Assembly (NCBI RefSeq): GCF_051020765.1
Contig: NC_134942.1
Span: 1,860,001-1,924,000 of the forward strand
Length of the DNA stretch: 64,000 nucleotides
Reading direction: 5' to 3'
From: Lasioglossum baleicum
Taxonomy: Eukaryota; Arthropoda; Insecta; Hymenoptera; Halictidae
Positions 1 through 9,891 of the stretch are shown here, piece by piece; within the stretch, counting starts at the first letter, position 1; each line of letters begins with the position of its first letter. A model generated the notes under the pieces. It saw only the letters and a list, made by a program, of their open reading frames with translations. It was not told the DNA's origin and did no database searches. The translations under genes were made by a program, and so were the position numbers.

Positions 1-145
1 ATTTTCATGCAAGTATGACAAAAAGGCACGGAAACTCCGATTCACAAGCACGATCACGATTTATTCGAGCTTATGTCACATTCGACGATTCTTCGTTTCA
101 CAAATTAATTTCTGTGCGGAATCGCTGTTTCGCGCGCTAGATCTG

Positions 146-294
146 TGCATTTGCATGCAAGCATGAGAAATTGGAATAGGAACTCCGATCCGGTCAGCAC
201 GCTCACAATTTATTCGAGCCTATGTCAGATTCGATGATTGTTCATTTCAGAAGTGTATTTCTGTGCGGAATCGCTGTTTCGCGCCCTAGATCTG
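146..294 (+). repeat. Representative monomer, class 5 (GATTCGATGATTGTTC type)
   Basis: This 149-bp monomer has GGAATAGGAACTCCGATCCGG, CACGCTCACAATTTATTCG, GAGCCTATGTC and GATTCGATGATTGTTCATTTC. It serves as the unit-start marker of the 30-mer HOR. Monomers of this class start at 146, 17,142, 20,269, 23,098, 24,586, 27,415, 29,052, 32,923, 35,752, 37,389, 40,218, 41,855, 44,684, 52,476, 54,113 and 55,749. A related version with CGGTAAGC in place of CGGTCAGC is the one used in block B (monomer starts at 1,636, 3,638, 4,448 and 5,258). Confidence 0.88.
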
Positions 295-443
295 TGCATT
301 TGCATGCAAGTATGACAAAAAGGCACGGAAACTCCGATTCGACAAGCACGATCACGATTTATTCGAGCTTATGTCACATTCGACGATTCTTCGTTTCACA
401 AATTAATTTCTGTGCGGAATCGCTGTTTCGCGTGCTAGATCAG
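295..443 (+). repeat. Representative monomer, class 3 (GACAAAAAGGCACGG / CACAAATTAATTTC type)
   Basis: This 149-bp monomer has GTATGACAAAAAGGCACGG, GATTCGACAAGC, TTATGTCACATTCGACG and CACAAATTAATTTC. It usually follows a monomer ending in CGCGCCCTAGATCTG. A 148-bp derivative reads GATTCACAAGC in place of GATTCGACAAGC (one base lost). That derivative occurs about 23 times (near 0.04, 17.0, 20.0, 20.2, 23.0, 24.3, 24.5, 27.3, 28.8, 28.9, 32.7, 32.8, 35.6, 37.1, 37.3, 40.1, 41.6, 41.8, 44.6, 52.4, 53.9, 54.0 and 55.6 kb). All of these lie in 30-mer-family DNA. Confidence 0.88.
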
Positions 444-592
444 TGCATTTGCATGCAAGTATGCCAAATTGGAATAGAAACTCCGACCCGCCAAGCACGA
501 TCACCCTTTATTCGAGCTTATATCAGATTCGACGATTATTCGTTTCACAAATGAATTTCTGTGCGGAATCGCTGTTTCGCGCTCTAGATCAG
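444..592 (+). repeat. Representative monomer, class 6 (GTATGCCAAATTGG / ACCCGCCAAGC type)
   Basis: This 149-bp monomer has GTATGCCAAATTGGAATAG, CCGACCCGCCAAGC, CGATCACCCTTTATTCG, GCTTATATCAG and CACAAATGAATTTC. It usually sits between a class 3 and a class 4 monomer. A single-base variant reading CGATAACCC in place of CGATCACCC appears near 27.77, 40.57 and 52.82 kb and marks one specific HOR lineage. Confidence 0.85.
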
Positions 593-741
593 TGCATTTG
601 CATGCAAGTATGAGAAATTGGAATAGAAACTCCGACAAGGCAAGCACAAACACGATTTATTCGAGCTTATGTCAGATTCGGCGATTCTAGGTTTCAGAAG
701 TGTATTTCTGTGCGGAATAGCTGTTTCGCGCGCTAGATCTG
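593..741 (+). repeat. Representative monomer, class 4 (AAGCACAAACACG / GATTCTAGG type)
   Basis: This 149-bp monomer has CCGACAAGGCAAGCACAAAC, GATTCGGCGATTCTAGG and GCGGAATAGCTG. It is normally followed by a second AAGCACAAACACG monomer ending in TTCACGCTTATG (742-890 here, with CACACTTATG). The pair is a convenient HOR phase marker: the GATTCTAGG signature recurs near 6.7, 7.9, 10.1, 11.3, 13.4, 15.6, 17.7, 19.5, 20.8, 25.1, 27.9, 29.6, 32.1, 33.4, 36.3, 37.9, 40.7, 42.4, 45.2, 45.7, 50.6, 53.0, 54.6, 56.3 and 56.7 kb. Confidence 0.88.
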
Positions 742-890
742 TGCATTTGCATGCAAGTATGAGAAATTGGAATAGAAACTCCGACAAGGCAAGCACAAAC
801 ACGATTTATTCACACTTATGTCAGATTCGACGATTCTTCGTTTCACAAATGAATTTTTGTGCGGAATCGCTGTTTCGCGCGCTAGATCAG

Positions 891-1039
891 TGCATTTGCA
901 TGCAAATATGTGAAATTGGCACGAAAACTCCGATTCGGCATGCAGGATCACGATTTATTCAAGCTTAAGTCAGATTCGACGATTATTCGTTTCACAAATG
1001 AATTTCTGTGCGGAATCGCTGTTTCGCGCGCTAGATCAG
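891..1039 (+). repeat. Representative monomer, class 2 (CGGCATGCAGG / CAAGCTTAAG type)
   Basis: This 149-bp monomer has AAATATGTGAAATTGGCACG, GATTCGGCATGCAGGATC, TTCAAGCTTAAGTC and CACAAATGAATTTC. It contains the full 14-bp palindrome ATTTGCATGCAAAT at 894-907, a second GCATGC within CGGCATGCAGG, and an AAGCTT site. It often occurs in runs of two to four adjacent copies, for example 891 onward, 8,104 onward and 21,005 onward. It is most abundant in blocks C and D. Confidence 0.88.
894..907. promoter_or_regulatory. 14-bp palindrome ATTTGCATGCAAAT (example of the monomer dyad box)
   Basis: The sequence equals its own reverse complement. It consists of the octamer ATTTGCAT and its inverse ATGCAAAT overlapping by two bases. 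ATGCAAAT is the octamer bound by POU-domain factors in animals. Class 2 monomers and the full monomers that follow truncated ones have all 14 bp; most others have the 10-bp core TTGCATGCAA plus one intact octamer. Truncated monomers start with ACTTGCAT, and GCATTCAAG monomers lose the dyad. Whether any factor binds is unknown; the dyad could also act through DNA structure. Confidence 0.5.
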
Positions 1040-1933
1040 TGCATTTGCATGCAAATATGTGAAATTGGCACGAAAACTCCGATTCGGCATGCAGGATCAC
1101 GATTTATTCAAGCTTAAGTCAGATTCGACGATTATTCGTTTCACAAATGAATTTCTGTGCGGAATCGCTGTTTCGCGTGCTAGATCAGTGCATTTGCATG
1201 CAAGTATGAGAAATTGGAATAGAAACTCCGACCCGGCAAGCACGATCACGATTTATTCGAGCTTATGTCAGATTCGACGATTCTTCGTTTCAGAAGTGTA
1301 TTTCTGTGCGGAATCGCTGTTTCGCGCGCTACATCTGTGCATTTGCATGCAAGCATGAGAAATTGGAATGGAAACTCCGACCCGACAAGCACGATCACGA
1401 TTTATTCGAGCTTATGTCAGATTCGACGATTCTTCGTTTCAGAAGTGTATTTCTGTGCGGAATCGCTGTTTCGCGCCCTAGATCTGTGCATTTGCATGCA
1501 AGTATGACAAAAAGGCACGGAAACTCCGATTCGACAAGCACGATCACGATTTATTCGAGCTTATGTCACATTCGACGATTCTTCGTTTCACAAATTAATT
1601 TCTGTGCGGAATCGCTGTTTCGCGTGCTAGATCAGTGCATTTGCATGCAAGCATGAGAAATTGGAATAGGAACTCCGATCCGGTAAGCACGCTCACAATT
1701 TATTCGAGCCTATGTCAGATTCGATGATTGTTCATTTCAGAAGTGTATTTCTGTGCGGAATCGCTGTTTCGCGCGCTAGATCTGTGCATTTGCATGCAAG
1801 TATGAGAAATTGGAATAGAAACTCCGACAAGGCAAGCGCGATCACGATTTATTCGAGCTTATGTCAGATTCGACGATTCTTCGTTTCAGAAGTGTATTTC
1901 TGTGCGGAATCGCTGTTTCGCGCGCTAGATCAG

Positions 1934-1998
1934 TGCACTTGCATGCAAATATGCGAAATTGGACAGAAACACCGACCGGGCAAGCACGATCACAATTT
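1934..1998 (+). repeat. 65-bp truncated monomer
   Basis: The monomer starts TGCACTTGCATG (octamer broken by T>C), reads GAAATTGGACAGAAACACCG and stops at CACGATCACAATTT, where the next monomer begins directly with TGCATTTGCATG. It lacks 84 bp relative to the 149-bp form: one base in GGACAG and the whole 3' part. Two dyads therefore lie 65 bp apart instead of 149. Confidence 0.93.
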
Positions 1999-3786
1999 TG
2001 CATTTGCATGCAAATATGCGAAATTGGCACGAAAACTCCGATTCGGCAAGCAGGATCGCGATTTATTCAAGCTTATGTCAGATTCGACGATTATTCGTTT
2101 TACAAATGAATTTCTGTGCGGAATCGCTGTATCGCGTGCTAGATCAGTGCATTTGCATGCAAGTATGCCAAATTGGAATAGAAACTCCGACCCGGCAAGC
2201 ACGATCACGATTTATTCGAGCTTATGTCAGATTCGGCGATTCTTCGTTTCAGAAGTGTATTTCTGTGCGGAATAGCTGTTTCGCGCGCTAGATCTGTGCA
2301 TTTGCATGCAAGTATGAGAAATTGGAATAGAAACTCCGACCCGACAAGCACGATCACCCTTTATTCGAGCTTATGTCAGATTCGACGATTATTCGTTTCA
2401 CAAATGAATTTCTGTGAGGAATCGCTGTTTCGCGTGCTAGATCAGTGCATTTGCATGCAAGTATGTGAAATTGGCACGAAAACTCCGATTCGGCATGCAG
2501 GATCACGATTTATTCAAGCTTAAGTCATATTCGACGATTATTCGTTTCACAAATGAATTTCTGTGCGGAATCGCTGTTTCGCGTGCTAGATCAGTGCATT
2601 TGCATGCAAGTATGAGAAATTGGAATAGAAACTCCGACCCGGCAAGCACGATCACGATTTATTCGAGCTTATGTCAGATTCGACGATTATTCGTTTCAGA
2701 AGTGTATTTCTGTGCGGAATCGCTGTTTCACGCGCTAGATCTGTGCATTTGCATGCAAGTATGACAAAAAGGCACGGAAACTCCGATTCGACAAGCACGA
2801 TCACGATTTATTCGAGCTTATGTCACATTCGACGATTCTTCGTTTCACAAATTAATTTCTGTGCGGAATCGCTGTTTCGCGTGCTAGATCAGTGCATTTG
2901 CATGCAAGTATGTGAAATTGGCACGAAAACTCCGATTCGGCATGCAGGATCACGATTTATTCAAGCTTAAGTCAGATTCGACGATTATTCGTTTCACAAA
3001 TGAATTTCTGTGCGGAATCGCTGTTTCGCGTGCTAGATCAGTGCATTTGCATGCAAGTATGAGAAATTGGAATAGAAACTCCGACCCGGCAAGCACGATC
3101 ACGATTTATTCGAGCTTATGTCAGATTCGACGATTCTTCGTTTCAGAAGTGTATTTCTGTGCGGAATCGCTGTTTCGCGCGCTAGATCAGTGCATTTGCA
3201 TGCAAATATGCGAAATTGGCCCGAAAACTCCGATTCGGCAAGCACGATCACGATTTATTCGAGCTTATGTCAGATTCGACGATTATTCGTTTCACAAATG
3301 AATTTCTGTGCGGAATCGCTGTTGCGCGTGCTAGATCAGTGCATTTGCATGCAAGTATGCCAAATTGGAATAGAAACTCCGACCCGGCAAGCACGATCAC
3401 GATTTATTCGAGCTTATGTCAGATTCGACGATTCTTCGTTTCAGAAGTGTATTTCTGTGCGGAATCGCTGTTTCGCGCCCTAGATCTGTGCATTTGCATG
3501 CAAGTATGACAAAAAGGCACGGAAACTCCGATTCGACAAGCACGATCACGATTTATTCGAGCTTATGTCACATTCGACGATTCTTCGTTTCACAAATTAA
3601 TTTCTGTGCGGAATCGCTGTTTCGCGTGCTAGATCAGTGCATTTGCATGCAAGCATGAGAAATTGGAATAGGAACTCCGATCCGGTAAGCACGCTCACAA
3701 TTTATTCGAGCCTATGTCAGATTCGATGATTGTTCATTTCAGAAGTGTATTTCTGTGCGGAATCGCTGTTTCGCGCGCTAGATCAG

Positions 3787-3851
3787 TGCACTTGCATGCA
3801 AATATGCGAAATTGGACAGAAACACCGACCGGGCAAGCACGATCACAATTT
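3787..3851 (+). repeat. 65-bp truncated monomer
   Basis: Same junction as at 1,934 (CACAATTT followed directly by TGCATTTGCATG), with the ACACCG variant. It lies 1,853 bp downstream of the first copy. Confidence 0.92.
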
Positions 3852-4745
3852 TGCATTTGCATGCAAATATGCGAAATTGGCACGAAAACTCCGATTCGGC
3901 AAGCAGGATCGCGATTTATTCAAGCTTATGTCAGATTCGACGATTATTCGTTTTACAAATGAATTTCTGTGCGGAATCGCTGTTTCGCGTGCTAGATCAG
4001 TGCATTTGCATGCAAGTATGAGAAATTGGAATAGAAACTCCGACCCGGCAAGCACGATCACGATTTATTCGAGCTTATGTCAGATTCGACGATTCTTCGT
4101 TTCAGAAGTGTATTTCTGTGCGGAATCGCTGTTTCGCGCGCTAGATCTGTGCATTTGCATGCAAGCATGAGAAATTGGAATGGAAACTCCGACCCGACAA
4201 GCACGATCACGATTTATTCGAGCTTATGTCAGATTCGACGATTCTTCGTTTCAGAAGTGTATTTCTGTGCGGAATCGCTGTTTCGCGCCCTAGATCTGTG
4301 CATTTGCATGCAAGTATGACAAAAAGGCACGGAAACTCCGATTCGACAAGCACGATCACGATTTATTCGAGCTTATGTCACATTCGACGATTCTTCGTTT
4401 CACAAATTAATTTCTGTGCGGAATCGCTGTTTCGCGTGCTAGATCAGTGCATTTGCATGCAAGCATGAGAAATTGGAATAGGAACTCCGATCCGGTAAGC
4501 ACGCTCACAATTTATTCGAGCCTATGTCAGATTCGATGATTGTTCATTTCAGAAGTGTATTTCTGTGCGGAATCGCTGTTTCGCGCGCTAGATCTGTGCA
4601 TTTGCATGCAAGTATGAGAAATTGGAATAGAAACTCCGACAAGGCAAGCGCGATCACGATTTATTCGAGCTTATGTCAGATTCGACGATTCTTCGTTTCA
4701 GAAGTGTATTTCTGTGCGGAATCGCTGTTTCGCGCGCTAGATCAG

Positions 4746-4810
4746 TGCACTTGCATGCAAATATGCGAAATTGGACAGAAACACCGACCGGGCAAGCACG
4801 ATCACAATTT
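4746..4810 (+). repeat. 65-bp truncated monomer
   Basis: Same junction and ACACCG variant. It lies 959 bp after the previous copy, a spacing also seen between 48,921 and 49,880. Confidence 0.92.
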
Positions 4811-5555
4811 TGCATTTGCATGCAAATATGCGAAATTGGCACGAAAACTCCGATTCGGCAAGCAGGATCGCGATTTATTCAAGCTTATGTCAGATTCGAC
4901 GATTATTCGTTTTACAAATGAATTTCTGTGCGGAATCGCTGTATCGCGTGCTAGATCAGTGCATTTGCATGCAAGTATGCCAAATTGGAATAGAAACTCC
5001 GACCCGGCAAGCACGATCACGATTTATTCGAGCTTATGTCAGATTCGGCGATTCTTCGTTTCAGAAGTGTATTTCTGTGCGGAATCGCTGTTTCACGCGC
5101 TAGATCTGTGCATTTGCATGCAAGTATGACAAAAAGGCACGGAAACTCCGACCCGACAAGCACGATCACGATTTATTCGAGCTTATGTCACATTCGACGA
5201 TTCTTCGTTTCACAAATTAATTTCTGTGCGGAATCGCTGTTTCGCGTGCTAGATCAGTGCATTTGCATGCAAGCATGAGAAATTGGAATAGGAACTCCGA
5301 TCCGGTAAGCACGCTCACAATTTATTCGAGCCTATGTCAGATTCGATGATTGTTCATTTCAGAAGTGTATTTCTGTGCGGAATCGCTGTTTCGCGCGCTA
5401 GATCTGTGCATTTGCATGCAAGTATGAGAAATTGGAATAGAAACTCCGACAAGGCAAGCGCGATCACGATTTATTCGAGCTTATGTCAGATTCGACGATT
5501 CTTCGTTTCAGAAGTGTATTTCTGTGCGGAATCGCTGTTTCGCGCGCTAGATCAG

Positions 5556-5620
5556 TGCACTTGCATGCAAATATGCGAAATTGGACAGAAACACCGACCG
5601 GGCAAGCACGATCACAATTT
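5556..5620 (+). repeat. 65-bp truncated monomer
   Basis: Same junction and ACACCG variant. It lies 810 bp after the previous copy, which equals six monomers minus 84 bp. Confidence 0.92.
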
Positions 5621-6365
5621 TGCATTTGCATGCAAATATGCGAAATTGGCACGAAAACTCCGATTCGGCAAGCAGGATCGCGATTTATTCAAGCTTATGT
5701 CAGATTCGACGATTATTCGTTTTACAAATGAATTTCTGTGCGGAATCGCTGTATCGCGTGCTAGATCAGTGCATTTGCATGCAAGTATGCCAAATTGGAA
5801 TAGAAACTCCGACCCGGCAAGCACGATCACGATTTATTCGAGCTTATGTCAGATTCGGCGATTCTTCGTTTCAGAAGTGTATTTCTGTGCGGAATAGCTG
5901 TTTCGCGCGCTAGATCTGTGCATTTGCATGCAAGTATGAGAAATTGGAATAGAAACTCCGACCCGACAAGCACGATCACCCTTTATTCGAGCTTATGTCA
6001 GATTCGACGATTATTCGTTTCACAAATGAATTTCTGTGAGGAATCGCTGTTTCGCGCGCTAGATCAGTGCATTTGCATGCAAATATGTGAAATTGTCACG
6101 AAAACTCCGATTCGGCAAGCAGGATCACGATTTATTCAAGCTTATGTCAGATTCGACGATTATTCGTTTCACAAATGAATTTCTGTGCGGAAGCTCTGTT
6201 TCGCGTGCTAGATCAGTGCATTTGCATTCAAGTATGCCAAATTGGAATAGAAACTCCGACCCGGCAAGCACGATCACGATTTATTCGAGCTTATGTCAGA
6301 TTCGAAGATTCTTCGTTTCAGAAGTGTATTTCTGTGCGGAATCGCTGTTTCGCGTGCTAAATCAG

Positions 6366-6489
6366 TTGGAATAGAAACTCCGACCCGACAAGCACGATCA
6401 CGATTTATTCGAGCTTATGTCAGATTCGACGATTATTCGTTTAACAAATGAATTTCTGTGCGGAATCGCTGTTTCGCGTGCTAGATCAG
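6366..6489 (+). repeat. 124-bp monomer lacking the dyad/octamer box
   Basis: The sequence goes from GCTAAATCAG directly into TTGGAATAG. The 25 bases that normally begin the monomer, including ATTTGCAT and TTGCATGCAA, are gone. The next dyad is at 6,490, so adjacent dyads lie 273 bp apart here instead of 149. Confidence 0.93.
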
Positions 6490-9400
6490 TGCATTTGCAT
6501 GCAAGTATGCGAAATTGTAATAGAAACTCCGACCCGCCAAGCACGATCACCCTTTATTCGAGCTTATATCAGATTCGACGATTAATCGTTTCACAAATGA
6601 ATTTCTGTGCGGAATCGCTGTTTCGCGAGCTAGATCAGTGCATTTGCATGCAAGTATGAGAAATTGGAATAGAAACTCCGACAAGGCAAGCACAAACACG
6701 ATTTATTCGAGCTTATGTCAGATTCGGCGATTCTAGGTTTCAGAAGTGTATTTCTGTGCGGAATAGCTGTTTCGCGCGCTAGATCTGTGCATTTGCATGC
6801 AAGTATGAGAAATTGGAATAGAAACTCCGACAAGGCAAGCACAAACACGATTTATTCACGCTTATGTCAGATTCGACGATTCTTCGTTTCACAAATGAAT
6901 TTTTGTGCGGAATCGCTGTTTCGCGCGCTAGATCAGTGCATTTGCATGCAAATATGTGAAATTGGCACGAAAACTCCGATTCGGCATGCAGGATCACGAT
7001 TTATTCAAGCTTAAGTCAGATTCGACGATTATTCGTTTCACAAATGAATTTCTGTGCGGAATCGCTGTTTCGCGAGCTAGATCAGTGCATTTGCATGCAA
7101 ATATGTGAAATTGGCACGAAAACTCCGATTCGGCATGCAGGATCACGCTTTATTCAAGCTTAAGTCAGATTCGACGATTATTCGTTTCACAAATGAATTT
7201 CTGTGCGGAATCGCTGTTTCGCGTGCTAGATCAGTGCATTTGCATGCAAGTATGAGAAATTGGAATAGAAACTCCGACCCGGCAAGCACGATCACGATTT
7301 ATACGAGCTTATGTCAGATTCGACGATTCTTCGTTTCAGAAGTGTATTTCTGTGCGGAATCGCTGTTTCGCGCGCTATATCTGTGCATTTGCATGCAAGC
7401 ATGAGAAATTGGAATGGAAACTCCGACCCGACAAGTACGATCACGATTTATTCGAGCTTATGTCAGATTCGACGATTCTTCGTTTCAGAAGTGTATTTCT
7501 GTGCGGAATCGCTGTTTCGCGCCCTAGATCTGTGCATTTGCATGCAAGTATGACAAAAAGGCACGGAAACTCCGATTCGACAAGCACGATCACGATTTAT
7601 TCGAGCTTGTGTCACATTCGACGATTCTTCGTTTCACAAATTAATTTCTGTGCGGAATCGCTGTTTCGCCTGCTAGATCAGTCTATTTGCATGCAAGTAT
7701 GCCAAATTGGAATAGAAACTCCGACCCGCCAAGCACGATCACCCTTTATTCGAGCTTATATCAGATTCGACGATTATTCGTTTCACAAATGAATTTCTGT
7801 GCGGAATCGCTGTTTCGCGCTCTAGATCAGTGCATTTGCATGCAAGTATGAGAAATTGGAATAGAAACTCCGACAAGGCAAGCACAAACACGATTTATTC
7901 GAGCTTATGTCAGATTCGGCGATTCTAGGTTTCAGAAGTGTATTTCTGTGCGGAATAGCTGTTTCGCGCGCTAGATCTGTGCATTTGCATGCAAGTATGA
8001 GAAATTGGAATAGAAACTCCGACAAGGCAAGCACAAACACGATTTATTCACGCTTATGTCAGATTCGACGATTCTTCGTTTCACAAATGAATTTTTGTGC
8101 GGAATCGCTGTTTCGCGCGCTAGATCAGTGCATTTGCATGCAAATATGTGAAATTGGCACGAAAACTCCGATTCGGCATGCAGGATCACGATTTATTCAA
8201 GCTTAAGTCAGATTCGACGATTATTCGTTTCACAAATGAATTTCTGTGCGGAATCGCTGTTTCGCGCGCTAGATCAGTGCATTTGCATGCAAATATGTGA
8301 AATTGGCACGAAAACTCCGATTCGGCATGCAGGATCACGATTTATTCAAGCTTAAGTCAGATTCGACGATTATTCGTTTCACAAATGAATTTCTGTGCGG
8401 AATCGCTGTTTCGCGTTCTAGATCAGTGCATTTGCATGCAAGTATGAGAAATTGGAATAGAAACTCCGACCCGGCAAGCACGATCACGATTTATTCGAGC
8501 TTATGTCAGATTCGACGATTCTTCGTTTCAGAAGTGTATTTCTGTGCGGAATCGCTGTTTCGCGCGCTAGATCTGTGCATTTGCATGCAAGCATGAGAAA
8601 TTGGAATGGAAACTCCGACCCGACAAGCACGATCACGATTTATTCGACCTAATGTCAGATTCGACGATTATTCGTTTCACAAATGAATTTCTGTGCGGAA
8701 TCGCTGTTTCGCGTGCTAGATCAGTGCATTTGCATGCAAGTATGAGAAATTGGAATAGAAACTCCGACCCGGCAAGCACGATCACGATTTATTCGAGCTT
8801 ATGTCAGATTCGACGATTCTTCGTTTCAGAAGTGTATTTCTGTGCGGAATCGCTGTTTCGCGCGCTATATCTGTGCATTTGCATTCAAGTATGAGAAATT
8901 GGAATAGAAAATCCGACCCGGCAAGCACGATCACCATTTATTCGAGCTTATGTCAGATTCGACGATTACTCGTTTCACAAATGAATTTCTGTGCGGTATC
9001 GCTGTTTCGCGTGCTAGATCAGTGCATTTGCATGCAAATATGCGAAATTGGCACAGAAACTCCGACAAGGCAAGCACAATCACGATTTATTCGAGCTTAT
9101 GTCAGATTCGACGATTCTTCGTTTCAGAAGTGTATTTCTGTGCGGAATCGCTGTTTCGCGTGCTAAATCAGTGCATTTGCATGCAAGTATGAGAAATTGG
9201 ATTAGAAACTCCGACCCGACAAGCACGATCACCCTTTATTCGAGCTTATGTCAGATTCGACGATTATTCGTTTCACAAATGAATTTCTGTGCGGAATCGC
9301 TGTTTCGCGTGCTAGATCAGTGCATTTGCATGCAAGTATGAGAAATTGGAATGGAAACTCCGACCCGACAAGCACGATCACGATTTATTTGAGCTTATGT

Positions 9401-9767
9401 CAGATTCGACGATTCTTCGTTTCACAAATGAATTTTTGTGCGGAATCGCTGTTTCGCGCGCTAGATCAGTGCATTTGCATGCAAATATGTGAAATTGGCA
9501 CGAAAACTCCGATTCGGCAAGCAGGATCACGATTTATTCAAGCTTATGTCAGATTCGACGATTATTCGTTTTACAAATGAATTTCTGTGCGGAATCGCTG
9601 TATCGCGTGCTAGATCAGTGCATTTGCATGCAAGTATGCCAAATTGGAATAGAAACTCCGACCCGGCAAGCACGATCACGATTTATTCGAGCTTATGTCA
9701 GATTCGAAGATTCTTCGTTTCAGAAGTGTATTTCTGTGCGGAATCGCTGTTTCGCGTGCTAAATCAG
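6366..9767 (+). repeat. HOR unit C1, 23-mer (3,402 bp)
   Basis: The unit runs from one 124-bp monomer to the next. It contains an internal 1,192-bp (8-monomer) offset between the two GATTCTAGG markers near 6,715 and 7,907, which shows an earlier internal duplication. It carries private changes such as CGCCTGCTAGATCAGTC near 7,670 that are absent from the matching site in C2. The full 23-monomer order makes it the reference for the shorter units. Confidence 0.85.
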
Positions 9768-9891
9768 TTGGAATAGAAACTCCGACCCGACAAGCACGAT
9801 CACGATTTATTCGAGCTTATGTCAGATTCGACGATTATTCGTTTAACAAATGAATTTCTGTGCGGAATCGCTGTTTCGCGTGCTAGATCAG
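9768..9891 (+). repeat. 124-bp monomer lacking the dyad/octamer box
   Basis: Same GCTAAATCAG/TTGG junction as at 6,366, 3,402 bp downstream of it. Confidence 0.92.

Larger units (their letters stand above)
1..1635 (+). repeat. Block A: right-hand fragment of a 30-mer-family segment
   Basis: Positions 1-1,177 align without a gap to 16,997-18,173 (offset 16,996). I saw three substitutions (5, 814 and 961). The order of classes is 3 (148 bp), 5, 3, 6, 4, 4, 2, 2 and then class 1 monomers, as in block D. The left edge cuts a monomer after its first three bases. At 1,178 the two stretches take different variants, so the matching stretch ends inside a monomer. Confidence 0.85.
1636..6067 (+). repeat. 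Block B: HOR segment marked by 65-bp truncated monomers
   Basis: Four truncated monomers start at 1,934, 3,787, 4,746 and 5,556. Their spacings of 1,853, 959 and 810 bp equal 13, 7 and 6 monomers minus 84 bp each. The class 5 monomer at 1,636 with its followers recurs at 4,448 (offset 2,812 = 20x149-168) and at 5,258 (offset 3,622 = 26x149-252). The copies at 4,448 and 5,258 are adjacent units of 810 bp. Block B shares its truncated-monomer marker with blocks E and G, 40 kb or more away. Confidence 0.85.
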
